A stretch of 18,794 bases of DNA from Pseudomonadota bacterium (GTDB lineage Bacteria > Pseudomonadota > Gammaproteobacteria > Acidiferrobacterales > Sulfurifustaceae). Shown one piece after another: positions 1 to 6,003 of this stretch. Made by a program: the position numbers and the translations under genes. Within the stretch, counting starts at the first letter, position 1. Every line of letters starts with the position of its first letter. The notes under the pieces are model-generated. The model saw only the letters and a list, made by a program, of their open reading frames with translations. It was not told the DNA's origin and made no database searches. Location: NCBI GenBank assembly GCA_020354085.1, contig CP070641.1, positions 1,698,190 through 1,716,983 on the forward strand, given 5' to 3'.

Positions 1-596
1 ATGCCGGCCTCGACCTTGCCCACCAGGTCCGCGCCGACGTCGGCGCCCTTGGTAAAGATGCCGCCGCCAAGACGGGCAAAGATGGAGATGAGCGAGCCGC
101 CGAAGCCCAAGCCGATAAGGGGCTTGAGCGGATCGATGCCGGGAGCGAATTTGACGAGCGCCGCGTAGTAGCCGGCGACACCAAGAAGTCCTAAGCCAAC
201 CACCAAAAGACCGGTAATGGCGCCGCCGCGGAACGCGATCTTGAGGGCCGGGTTGATGCCCTCGCGCGCGGCCTCGGCCGTGCGCACGTTGGCGCGCACC
301 GAGATGTTCATGCCGATGTAGCCAGCCAGACCCGACAGCACTGCGCCGATCAGAAAACCGATCGCCGTGGGGGCGCCAAGGGCGACGAAGATGACGATGA
401 ACAGAACCACGCCGACGATGCCGATCGTGGTGTATTGGCGGTTGAGGTAGGCGCCCGCGCCTTCCTGCACGGCCGCGGCGATCTCGCGCATACGCTCGTT
501 GCCGGCCGGCCGGCCGAGAATCCAGTTAATCGACACCACGCCATACGCGATGGCGGCGATCGCGCACACGAGCGCGAAAATGAGACTGTCAGCCAT
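1..596 (-). CDS. hppA: Membrane-bound ion-translocating pyrophosphatase HppA, N-terminal part (cut by window edge)
   Basis: Hydrolyses pyrophosphate in the cytoplasm and uses the energy to pump H+ (or Na+) across the inner membrane. About 198 N-terminal residues are visible; the rest lies beyond the left edge. The protein starts MADSLIFALV and shows several hydrophobic helices (about residues 3-27, 52-77, 80-97 and 125-150). Near the visible end comes the family hallmark LISIFARLGGGIFTK followed by ADVGADLVGKVEAG. The ATG at 596 is preceded by a strong ribosome site GGAGGAG (602-608 on the plus strand, 5-nt spacing), which fixes the start. It is the last gene of a minus-strand operon with a PPi-type phosphofructokinase, so the pump may recover energy from PPi made by that enzyme or supply its balance. 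The residues that separate K+-dependent from K+-independent types, and H+ from Na+ pumps, are not in the window. Family assignment is certain; the ion is not known. Confidence 0.95.
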   Translation of the reverse strand, partial: MADSLIFALVCAIAAIAYGVVSINWILGRPAGNERMREIAAAVQEGAGAYLNRQYTTIGIVGVVLFIVIFVALGAPTAIGFLIGAVLSGLAGYIGMNISVRANVRTAEAAREGINPALKIAFRGGAITGLLVVGLGLLGVAGYYAALVKFAPGIDPLKPLIGLGFGGSLISIFARLGGGIFTKGADVGADLVGKVEAG

Positions 597-601
597 GATT
601 T

Positions 602-608
602 CTCCTCC
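602..608 (-). promoter_or_regulatory. Strong Shine-Dalgarno of hppA
   Basis: GGAGGAG on the minus strand, five bases before the ATG at 596. It is the strongest ribosome site in this operon; the genes upstream have weak ones, so hppA may be translated at a higher rate than its neighbours. Confidence 0.8.
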
Positions 609-643
609 CGGTAGTTGAACCGTTACGTATCAAATTCGCCCCC

Positions 644-665
644 GCTATCGAATTAATCCGATAGC
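644..665 (-). repeat. Hairpin in the leader of hppA
   Basis: GCTATCG (644-650) and CGATAGC (659-665) form a 7-bp stem around an 8-base AT-rich loop that can pair further (A-T plus a G-T wobble) to leave TTAA. It lies between the small ORF and hppA, 36 bases upstream of the hppA ribosome site. No T-run follows on either strand, so it is not a standard terminator. It could be an mRNA-processing or stability element. Confidence 0.45.
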
Positions 666-682
666 CGCATCTACATTTGCCG

Positions 683-907
683 TTACCGGCGGTCACCGAC
701 CTTCGTCACCAGCCCGCCGTCGAAGCGGCTGCCCGGGGCGAACCCAAAAACCTGTTCGAGCTTCAATTCCCTGATTAACTGATCCACGGCGGCCTGGCCG
801 TGTTCGCGCGACACCTCCGACAAGATGAGCTTGGCGGAATTGGCGTTGTAGAAGCCACCGAACCCGGCCTGAACCGTGAGCAGTTCCCGCGCCTTGTCTA
901 GGGTCAT
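683..907 (-). CDS. Small conserved-looking protein of the PPi operon (74 aa, unknown function)
   Basis: I do not recognise a named family. The protein has 74 residues, begins MTLDKARELLTVQAGFGGFYN and has no membrane segment or signal peptide. It looks like a compact mostly helical cytosolic domain: a helix at about residues 3-13, a Gly/Phe/Tyr-rich turn (GFGGFYNAN), a helix at about 23-36, then an amphipathic helix AAVDQLIREL followed by FGFAPGS. It sits 94 bases after the phosphofructokinase gene and 86 bases before hppA, on the same strand, so it is very probably co-transcribed with both. AAAGG lies about ten bases before the ATG as a weak ribosome site. The amino-acid composition is that of a real protein. 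A role as a small partner or regulator of the PPi enzymes is inferred only from position. Confidence 0.75.
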   Translation of the reverse strand: MTLDKARELLTVQAGFGGFYNANSAKLILSEVSREHGQAAVDQLIRELKLEQVFGFAPGSRFDGGLVTKVGDRR

Positions 908-937
908 GCGTCGGGCGCCTTTTTACTGCTGAAAGGG

Positions 938-993
938 GTGGGGCGCCAGCATAGCGCTTTTTATTGCGCGATTACTTTTTCTTGGCGCCCCAC
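938..993 (-). repeat. Perfect 11-bp inverted repeat between pfp and the small ORF
   Basis: GTGGGGCGCCA (938-948) and TGGCGCCCCAC (983-993) are exact inverse complements separated by 34 bases. The spacer holds two A-runs (minus strand) and a further GCGC/GCGC pair. It begins nine bases after the phosphofructokinase stop codon. No T-run follows, so a classical terminator is unlikely; an mRNA-stabilising stem or an attenuator is more likely. A third related block (GGGCGCC, 913-919) lies just before the next start codon. Confidence 0.6.
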
Positions 994-1001
994 GCGCCTG
1001 C

Positions 1002-2270
1002 TTAGAGCTTGAAATCACCGAGCTTTTTCTTGACCGCGGTGTTTTTCAGACGGACGTACTGGGGCATGCCGTCCTTGTACGGCGGGTAATCTTCGCCCTT
1101 GATGAGCGGCTCAAGATAGTTGCGACACTTAGCCGTGATGCCAAAGCCGTCGTTAGTAATGAAGTCGCGCGGCATCATCTTCTCGACGTTCGCGACCTTG
1201 GAAAGCGGCGCCATGCCGATGGTCCACTTGTACGGTTTGCTGCTCTTGCGCACGATCGCTGGCATCACCGAGTTGTGGCCCTTGATCGCGTATTCGACCG
1301 CGGCCTTGCCGGTCGCGTAGGCCTGCTCGACGTCAGCCTTGGAGGCGATGTGGCGTGCGGCGCGTTGCAGATAGTCCGCGACACCCCAGTGGTACTTGAG
1401 ATTCAGACCGTCCTTGACGATTGAGGCGACCACCGGTGCGACACCACCCAGCTGGGCATGGCCGAAGGCATCGCGTAAACCCTGGTCTGCGAGGAACTTG
1501 CCGTCGGGACTCTTCACGCCTTCCGATACGACCACCGTGCAGTAACCGAACTTCTTTACGTTCTCATCCACCTTGGCGAGGAACTTGGCTTTGTCGAAGG
1601 TGATTTCGGGGAACAGGATCACAATCGGAATCTCAGTGTCTTTAGTCGAGGCTAACCCGCCGGCGGCCGCGATCCAGCCAGCGTGGCGACCCATGACTTC
1701 CAGAATAAATACTTTGGTCGAGGTCTTGGCCATCGAGGCTACATCGAACGATGCCTCGCGCGTGGACACCGCGATGTACTTGGCGACCGAACCAAAGCCC
1801 GGGCAGTTGTCGGTGATCGGCAGGTCGTTGTCGACGGTCTTCGGTACGTGCACAGCCTTGATCGGGTAGCCCATCGTCTCCGAGAGCTGCGAGACCTTGA
1901 GACAGGTGTCGGCCGAGTCGCCGCCGCCGTTATAGAAGAAGTAACCAATGTTGTGGGCCTTGAAGACCTCGATCAGGCGCTCGTACTCGCGCCGATTCGC
2001 CTCGAGGCTCTTCAGCTTGTAGCGGCAGGAACCGAACGCACCCGACGGCGTATGACGCAGGGCCTTGATGGCGGCGGCCGATTCCTTGGACGTGTCGATC
2101 AGGTCTTCGGTGAGCGCCCCGATGATGCCGTTGCGGCCGGCGTAGACGGTGCCGATTTTCCCCTTGTGCTTGCGCGCGGTCTCGATGACACCGGCGGCGG
2201 AGGCATTAATGACGGCGGTGACACCACCGGACTGAGCGTAAAAGGCGTTGAGTGGTTTTGTTTTGGCCAT
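1002..2270 (-). CDS. pfp: Pyrophosphate-dependent 6-phosphofructokinase
   Basis: Catalyses the reversible phosphorylation of fructose 6-phosphate with PPi instead of ATP, in the cytoplasm. The protein has 422 residues. The phosphoryl-donor loop reads GGGDS (115-119), and the catalytic motif is PKTVDND (143-149), with Asp147 as the base. Lys144 replaces the Gly of ATP enzymes (PGTIDND), a hallmark of the PPi type. MGRHAGW follows as the sugar-phosphate-binding segment. It starts six bases after orf138 stops, with no clear ribosome site, so translation is probably coupled. It shares an operon with hppA, a link known from Methylococcus-type methanotrophs, where related enzymes can also act on sedoheptulose phosphates. 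In autotrophs such enzymes can stand in for fructose- and sedoheptulose-bisphosphatase. No Calvin-cycle or methane genes are visible here, so direction of flux and alternative substrates are inference. The gene symbol is by function; some databases use pfkA. Confidence 0.93.
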   Translation of the reverse strand: MAKTKPLNAFYAQSGGVTAVINASAAGVIETARKHKGKIGTVYAGRNGIIGALTEDLIDTSKESAAAIKALRHTPSGAFGSCRYKLKSLEANRREYERLIEVFKAHNIGYFFYNGGGDSADTCLKVSQLSETMGYPIKAVHVPKTVDNDLPITDNCPGFGSVAKYIAVSTREASFDVASMAKTSTKVFILEVMGRHAGWIAAAGGLASTKDTEIPIVILFPEITFDKAKFLAKVDENVKKFGYCTVVVSEGVKSPDGKFLADQGLRDAFGHAQLGGVAPVVASIVKDGLNLKYHWGVADYLQRAARHIASKADVEQAYATGKAAVEYAIKGHNSVMPAIVRKSSKPYKWTIGMAPLSKVANVEKMMPRDFITNDGFGITAKCRNYLEPLIKGEDYPPYKDGMPQYVRLKNTAVKKKLGDFKL

Positions 2271-2276
2271 GATTGG

Positions 2277-2693
2277 TTAATCCCAGTAATACTCCAGGTT
2301 GTCTGAATTGGAATCGGTGTCCTTGGCGCGCGGACCGGGGTCTTTTTGTTCCGTCTTTTCGGTACGGTCATGGTCGGCCTGGACTTGCAGCAGCGTTACC
2401 ACGCACTCGCCCAGGTCGTCGTATTCAGGTTTGCCGGTGCCGTACTGCTGGAAGCCGCGGTAGTAAAACTGGCCGCGGAAGCGCTTCTCCCCGGCCTTGA
2501 AGATCACGAAATTGACATTGCGCTGCGACCAAACTAGGCAAGGCACCACGGTCAGCTCCCGGTCCTCCGGAAACAGGCGAATTTCGGAGTCCCCGTGCTG
2601 GACATCCACCTCGCTGCCGTAGCGCTCTCTGAGCGTCTGGGCGACGATCCAGGTCTCGGTCTCAGTGAAATCGGGGATTGGGGTGCGGGTCAT
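2277..2693 (-). CDS. Hypothetical protein, first gene of the PPi operon (138 aa)
   Basis: I do not recognise the family. It has 138 residues, starts MTRTPIPDFTETETWIV and is soluble, with no signal or membrane helix. Residues 1-110 look like an alpha/beta domain rich in beta strands (for example SEIRLF, ELTVVPCLVW, NVNFVIFKAG), with aromatic clusters FYYRGFQQY and a paired Tyr-Trp at the end. The last ~28 residues are charged, polar and probably disordered, ending LEYYWD. It lies directly upstream of the phosphofructokinase with a 6-base gap, and diverges from adk across a 239-base promoter region. The ATG at 2693 has no good ribosome site. Reading frame and composition support a real gene. 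Function is unknown; the tight linkage suggests a part in PPi or sugar-phosphate metabolism, but nothing in the sequence shows it. Confidence 0.75.
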   Translation of the reverse strand: MTRTPIPDFTETETWIVAQTLRERYGSEVDVQHGDSEIRLFPEDRELTVVPCLVWSQRNVNFVIFKAGEKRFRGQFYYRGFQQYGTGKPEYDDLGECVVTLLQVQADHDRTEKTEQKDPGPRAKDTDSNSDNLEYYWD

Positions 2694-2822
2694 CAGTACA
2701 AAAAAGTGGCGTGGCCGCCGGCTCTTGGGCGCGCAGGGGGCGCTAATTTACCCCAATCTCCGGGCCGCTTCACGGCTGGCGTTTCAATCGGTGAATAGGG
2801 GTCGCTTATAGCCCCAAAACCA

Positions 2823-2852
2823 TTGACGTTATGGGCGGGGTAGCGGTAGTTT
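2823..2852 (+). promoter_or_regulatory. Candidate adk promoter overlapping a small palindrome
   Basis: TTGACG (2823-2828), an 18-base spacer and TAGTTT (2847-2852) form a plausible sigma-70 promoter, about 80 bases before adk. The -10 region lies within a perfect hairpin or operator-like palindrome, GCGGTA-GTT-TACCGC (2843-2857). The overlap could mean repressor control, but the promoter match is modest. Confidence 0.3.
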
Positions 2853-2932
2853 ACCGCCGCCTTTCTGGCCTATGACAACGACAAACAACAACTCATCACC
2901 ACCATTCACCCCAACCAAGAGCGAGAACAGCT

Positions 2933-3874
2933 ATGCGGATAGTGCTACTGGGAGCGCCCGGTTCCGGCAAAGGGACACAAGCTAAGCAGTTGGTTGAGAA
3001 GTACAAAATCCCCCAGGTTTCCACCGGTGACCTGCTTCGCGCCGCGGTCTCAGCCGGTACTGAGCTGGGCAAGAAGGCCAAGGCCGCAATGGACGCCGGG
3101 CAGCTGGTTTCCGATGACATCGTGCTCGGCATGATCCAGGAGCGCCTGTCCAAACCTGACGCCAAGGCTGGGTTTATCCTCGACGGATTCCCGCGCAACA
3201 TCCCGCAGGCGCAGTCGCTCGACTCGATGTTGGCGCGCCTCGGCCAGCCGCTGCAGCTCGCGCTGCTGGTCGACGTCGACCAGGAAGTCTTGATGAAGCG
3301 CCTGACCGGGCGACGCAATTGTTCAAACGCTGCCTGCGGCGCGATCTACAACATCTATTTCTCGTCGCCCAAGACCGCCAACAAATGCGACAAGTGCGGC
3401 TCAAGCCTGACGCACCGTTCGGACGACAACGAAGACACGGTGCGCAAGCGTCTCACGGTCTACGAACAACAGACCGCACCGTTGGTGTCCTACTACAAGG
3501 CGCAGAACAAGTTGCGCAGCGTCAAGGGGGTCGGCGCGGTCGGCGAGATCTTCAAGAACATGTGTGACATCATCGAGGTGCAGATTCGCCCGCTCGCCAA
3601 CGTGATGGGGCAGGCCGCCGCCGCCGTTGGTAAGGGCAAGGCGGCGTCCGCCGCCAAGGCGTCAGCCAAGGCAGCGCCGGCGGCCAAGGTCGCACCGGTC
3701 AAGAAGGCGGCGCCCGCCAAGCCGGCCAAGAAGGCTGCACCGAAGAAGGTGGCGAAGAAGCCAGCACCCAAGAAGACGGCCGCCAAGAAGAAAGTGGTGA
3801 AGAAAGCGGCGCCCAAGAAGGGTAAGCCGAAGGCCAAGGCAAAACCGAAGGCCAAGGCGAAGAAGCCGAAGTAA
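2933..3874 (+). CDS. adk: Adenylate kinase with zinc lid and a long Lys/Ala/Pro-rich C-terminal tail
   Basis: Interconverts ATP + AMP and 2 ADP in the cytoplasm. The core (about residues 1-218) has the P-loop GAPGSGKGT (7-15), the AMP-binding STGDLLR (30-36), DGFPR (84-88) and a lid at 126-163. The lid carries Cys130, Cys135, Cys152 and Cys155 (C-x4-C-x16-C-x2-C), a structural zinc site. Enteric and Pseudomonas enzymes usually lack these cysteines. A bacterial Adk normally ends near residue 215-220. This one continues to 313 with ~88 residues of Lys, Ala and Pro (AAPKK, AKKPA, KPKAKAK), like histone H1 tails. The frame is open and repetitive throughout and ends at TAA before a terminator, so the tail is not an obvious frameshift. 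Such a tail could bind nucleic acid, ribosomes or polyphosphate; this is inference. It diverges from the PPi-metabolism operon. Confidence 0.96.
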   Translation: MRIVLLGAPGSGKGTQAKQLVEKYKIPQVSTGDLLRAAVSAGTELGKKAKAAMDAGQLVSDDIVLGMIQERLSKPDAKAGFILDGFPRNIPQAQSLDSMLARLGQPLQLALLVDVDQEVLMKRLTGRRNCSNAACGAIYNIYFSSPKTANKCDKCGSSLTHRSDDNEDTVRKRLTVYEQQTAPLVSYYKAQNKLRSVKGVGAVGEIFKNMCDIIEVQIRPLANVMGQAAAAVGKGKAASAAKASAKAAPAAKVAPVKKAAPAKPAKKAAPKKVAKKPAPKKTAAKKKVVKKAAPKKGKPKAKAKPKAKAKKPK

Positions 3875-3903
3875 GTCACTACCGCTCGGCAACAAGTGCT
3901 CGC

Positions 3904-3936
3904 AAGGGGCTCGCACCGCGCGGGCCCTTTGTTTTT
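3904..3936 (+). terminator. Intrinsic terminator after adk
   Basis: AAGGG-(G)-CTCGC pairs with GCGGG-CCCTT around a short loop, with one bulged G and one G-T pair. The stem is followed by TTTGTTTTT. It starts 29 bases after the adk stop codon. It separates adk from hemB, so hemB needs its own promoter, which I could not place with confidence in the ~65 bases that remain. Confidence 0.8.
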
Positions 3937-4002
3937 CTGCGCGGCACAAGTTAACGTTGTTTCCCATGCTTAGATTTCCGATCGTCCAACGTGACTAGTC
4001 GC

Positions 4003-5064
4003 ATGTCAGCTCGCGGAAGTAATCCGCGCGTACGCATGCGGCGTATGCGGCGTGATGCGTTCTCGCGCGCCCTCATGCGCGAAACCGTATTGACCGCAGC
4101 GGATCTGATCCAGCCGGTATTCATCATCGATGGCAAGAACAAGACCCAACCTGTCACGTCCATGCCGGGCGTGAGCCGGGTGACGCTCGATTGGTTGCTC
4201 AAACAGGCGGAACAGCTCTTGGGTCTTGGCGTTCCAGCGATCGCGTTGTTCCCGGTGGTGGAGGAGGCCAAAAAGGACAACAAGGCCAAGGAGGCGTACA
4301 ACGCCAAGGGTCTAGTGCCGCGCGCGGTGCGCGAGCTCAAGAAAAACTTTCCCGAGCTTGGCGTCATCACCGACATCGCGCTCGATCCCTATACCTCGCA
4401 CGGCCAGGACGGCCTGATCGATGCCAGCGGTTATGTCGTCAACGATGAAACGGTGGCGGTACTGGTCAAGCAGGCGCTATGTCACGCGGAGGCCGGTGCC
4501 GATGTCGTGGCGCCTTCCGACATGATGGATGGACGCATCGGCTCAATCCGTGACGCGCTCGAAAAGGCCGGCCACATTCACACCCGCATTCTGGCCTATT
4601 CGGCCAAATACGCGTCGAACTTCTATGGGCCGTTCCGCGACGCGGTTGGCTCTGCCGCGGCGCTGCGGAGCGGCAAAGGCGCAATCGGGACATCCCTGTC
4701 CCGCGCCCCTCGCCTCGGTCCTATCGGCGACAAGTCCACCTATCAGATGGACTGCGCCAACAGCGATGAGGCCTTGCGGGAGATTGCGCTCGATCTCGAC
4801 GAAGGCGCCGACATGGTAATGGTCAAGCCTGGGCTGCCCTATCTCGACATCGTGCGGCGGGTGAAAGACGAATTCGGCGTGCCAACGTTTGTTTACCAGG
4901 TGAGCGGGGAGTACGCGATGCTCATGGCGGCGGCCCAGAACGGCTGGCTCGATGAGCGCGCCTGTATCATGGAATCATTGCTCTGCATCAAGCGCGCCGG
5001 CGCCGATGGCATCCTGACGTATTTCGCTGAGAGAGCGGCTGGTTGGCTGAAGGAAGGCAAGTAA
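4003..5064 (+). CDS. hemB: Delta-aminolevulinic acid dehydratase (porphobilinogen synthase) with an in-frame insert
   Basis: Condenses two 5-aminolevulinate molecules to porphobilinogen, a cytoplasmic step of haem synthesis. The Schiff-base lysines are Lys202 (YSAKYAS) and Lys275 (VMVKPGLPYL). The metal loop reads DIALDPYTSHGQDG (Ala126, Asp128 and Asp136 at the zinc-cysteine positions), so this is the Mg-type enzyme, as in Pseudomonas. The two lysines are 73 residues apart; in the Pseudomonas aeruginosa enzyme they are 55 apart (205 and 260). About 18 extra residues therefore lie in roughly 222-241, between AVGSAA and DKSTYQMD. This stretch encodes IGTSLSRAPRLGPI and includes a DNA hairpin (4686-4703). 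The usual DPANSDEAL is DCANSDEAL here (Cys251). The ATG at 4003 was chosen by family length (353 aa); a GTG at 3991 in the same frame is possible, and neither has a clear ribosome site. Confidence 0.95.
   Translation: MSARGSNPRVRMRRMRRDAFSRALMRETVLTAADLIQPVFIIDGKNKTQPVTSMPGVSRVTLDWLLKQAEQLLGLGVPAIALFPVVEEAKKDNKAKEAYNAKGLVPRAVRELKKNFPELGVITDIALDPYTSHGQDGLIDASGYVVNDETVAVLVKQALCHAEAGADVVAPSDMMDGRIGSIRDALEKAGHIHTRILAYSAKYASNFYGPFRDAVGSAAALRSGKGAIGTSLSRAPRLGPIGDKSTYQMDCANSDEALREIALDLDEGADMVMVKPGLPYLDIVRRVKDEFGVPTFVYQVSGEYAMLMAAAQNGWLDERACIMESLLCIKRAGADGILTYFAERAAGWLKEGK
4666..4728 (+). repeat. Putative palindromic element inserted in frame in hemB
   Basis: The region holds CGGGACA-TCCC-TGTCCCG (4686-4703), a 7-bp stem with a 4-base loop. 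It coincides with the ~18-residue segment that is absent from ordinary HemB proteins. The size (~54 bases), the palindrome and frame preservation resemble small repeat elements that settle inside genes. The exact borders are estimated from protein comparison and may be off by several codons. Confidence 0.5.
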
Positions 5065-5088
5065 CGAAGCGCGCGTCCGCGAGTTTAC

Positions 5089-5120
5089 GTGGGATGCAAT
5101 TGGCGCTACGCCTACATCCT
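5089..5120 (+). repeat. Possible REP-like palindrome between hemB and rlmJ
   Basis: GGATG (5092-5096) pairs with CATCC (5115-5119), and the inner GGCG-CTA-CGCC (5102-5112) forms a tight hairpin. An asymmetric loop (CAATT against TA) separates the two stems. Read on the minus strand it resembles the intergenic REP-type repeats common in gammaproteobacteria (a GTAGG...GCGTAGCGCC...CATCC pattern). Only one copy lies in this window, so repeat status is unproven. There is no T-run, so it is not a standard terminator. Confidence 0.35.
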
Positions 5121-5146
5121 TCCCGCATTCGGAGAGCGGCTCGATC

Positions 5147-5986
5147 TTGAATTATCGTCACGCGTTTCACGCCGGTAACTTCGCCGACGTTTTCAAACAC
5201 AGCATCCTCGTACGCGTGGTTAAAACGCTTGCCGTCAAGGACAAGCCGTTCTGTTATCTCGATACACACGCCGGCAGCGGACGCTATGATCTAGCAGGCG
5301 ACGCCGCGCGCAAGACTGGCGAGTATCGCGCCGGTGTCGGTCGCTTATTTGATCTGACTGATTGCCCTGCGGAGTTCAGCGACTATCTCGCCTGCGTGCG
5401 CGCCTTCAACCCGCACGGAACCTTGCGCTACTACCCGGGCTCGCCCCATTTCGCAAAACACTTTGCCCGCGCGCAAGATCGTCTCGTGTTGTGCGAGTTG
5501 CATCCCGAGGCATACGCGCTGCTTAAACAGGAATTCGCGCGCGACGCACGTGTGGCCGTTCATTTGCAAGACGGTTACCGGGCCTTGAAAGCGTTTCTGC
5601 CACCGACCGAACGACGTGGGTTAGTGCTGATCGATCCGCCCTACGAGGCAGCCGATGAGTTCGAGCGCGTGGCACAGGCGTTGGCCAGCGCACACGTGCG
5701 TTGGCCAAGCGGTATTTACGCTGTCTGGTACCCGATTAAAGACGCGGGGGCCGTTGCGCGCTTTCACCGCGTGATCAGAGAATCCGGGATCCGCGAGGTA
5801 CTGTTGGCGGAGTTGCGCCTGTACCCGGATGACAGCGCCATCCGTATGAACGGCTGCGGCATGCTGCTCGTGAATCCCCCATGGAAAACGTTGGAGAGCC
5901 TACGATGCCTGCTGCCGGTGCTCGCGCGGTTGTTGCGTCAAGATTCCGACGCCAGTTTTCGCGCCGAATGGCTGGTACCGGAGTAA
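5147..5986 (+). CDS. rlmJ: 23S rRNA (adenine(2030)-N6)-methyltransferase RlmJ
   Basis: Methylates A2030 of 23S rRNA using S-adenosylmethionine. The 279 residues match E. coli RlmJ in length and along the whole chain. Key parts are the N-terminal NYRHAFHAGNFADVFKH, which begins at the first residue of the family, the SAM-binding LDTHAGSGRYDL (38-49), RYYPGSP (94-100), the catalytic DPPY (163-166) in LVLIDPPYE, and the terminal EWLVPE. The start codon is TTG: no in-frame ATG exists near it, and the protein match begins exactly there. GGAGAG (5131-5136) lies ten bases upstream as ribosome site. The gene follows hemB by 82 bases that contain a hairpin, so co-transcription is possible. Confidence in the identity is high. 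Confidence 0.94.
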   Translation: MNYRHAFHAGNFADVFKHSILVRVVKTLAVKDKPFCYLDTHAGSGRYDLAGDAARKTGEYRAGVGRLFDLTDCPAEFSDYLACVRAFNPHGTLRYYPGSPHFAKHFARAQDRLVLCELHPEAYALLKQEFARDARVAVHLQDGYRALKAFLPPTERRGLVLIDPPYEAADEFERVAQALASAHVRWPSGIYAVWYPIKDAGAVARFHRVIRESGIREVLLAELRLYPDDSAIRMNGCGMLLVNPPWKTLESLRCLLPVLARLLRQDSDASFRAEWLVPE

Positions 5987-6003
5987 CAAAAACGAAACCG
6001 CTC

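Noticed and set aside
1683..2306. A 207-codon plus-strand frame opposite the phosphofructokinase
   Set aside because: Antisense to a clear enzyme; its composition (many Arg, Asp, Val and Gly) and lack of motifs mark it as a shadow.
3608..3874. Idea that the adk tail results from a frameshift or read-through into non-coding DNA
   Set aside because: The Lys/Ala/Pro pattern keeps one frame with AAG and GCC codons to a proper stop, followed by a terminator. A random extension would not be so uniform.
3493..3879. Minus-strand frame with a strongly hydrophobic Phe/Leu/Ala product, like a membrane protein
   Set aside because: It is the complement of the AAG/GCC repeats of the adk tail, which reads as Phe/Leu/Gly. 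The hydrophobicity is an artefact of low-complexity DNA.
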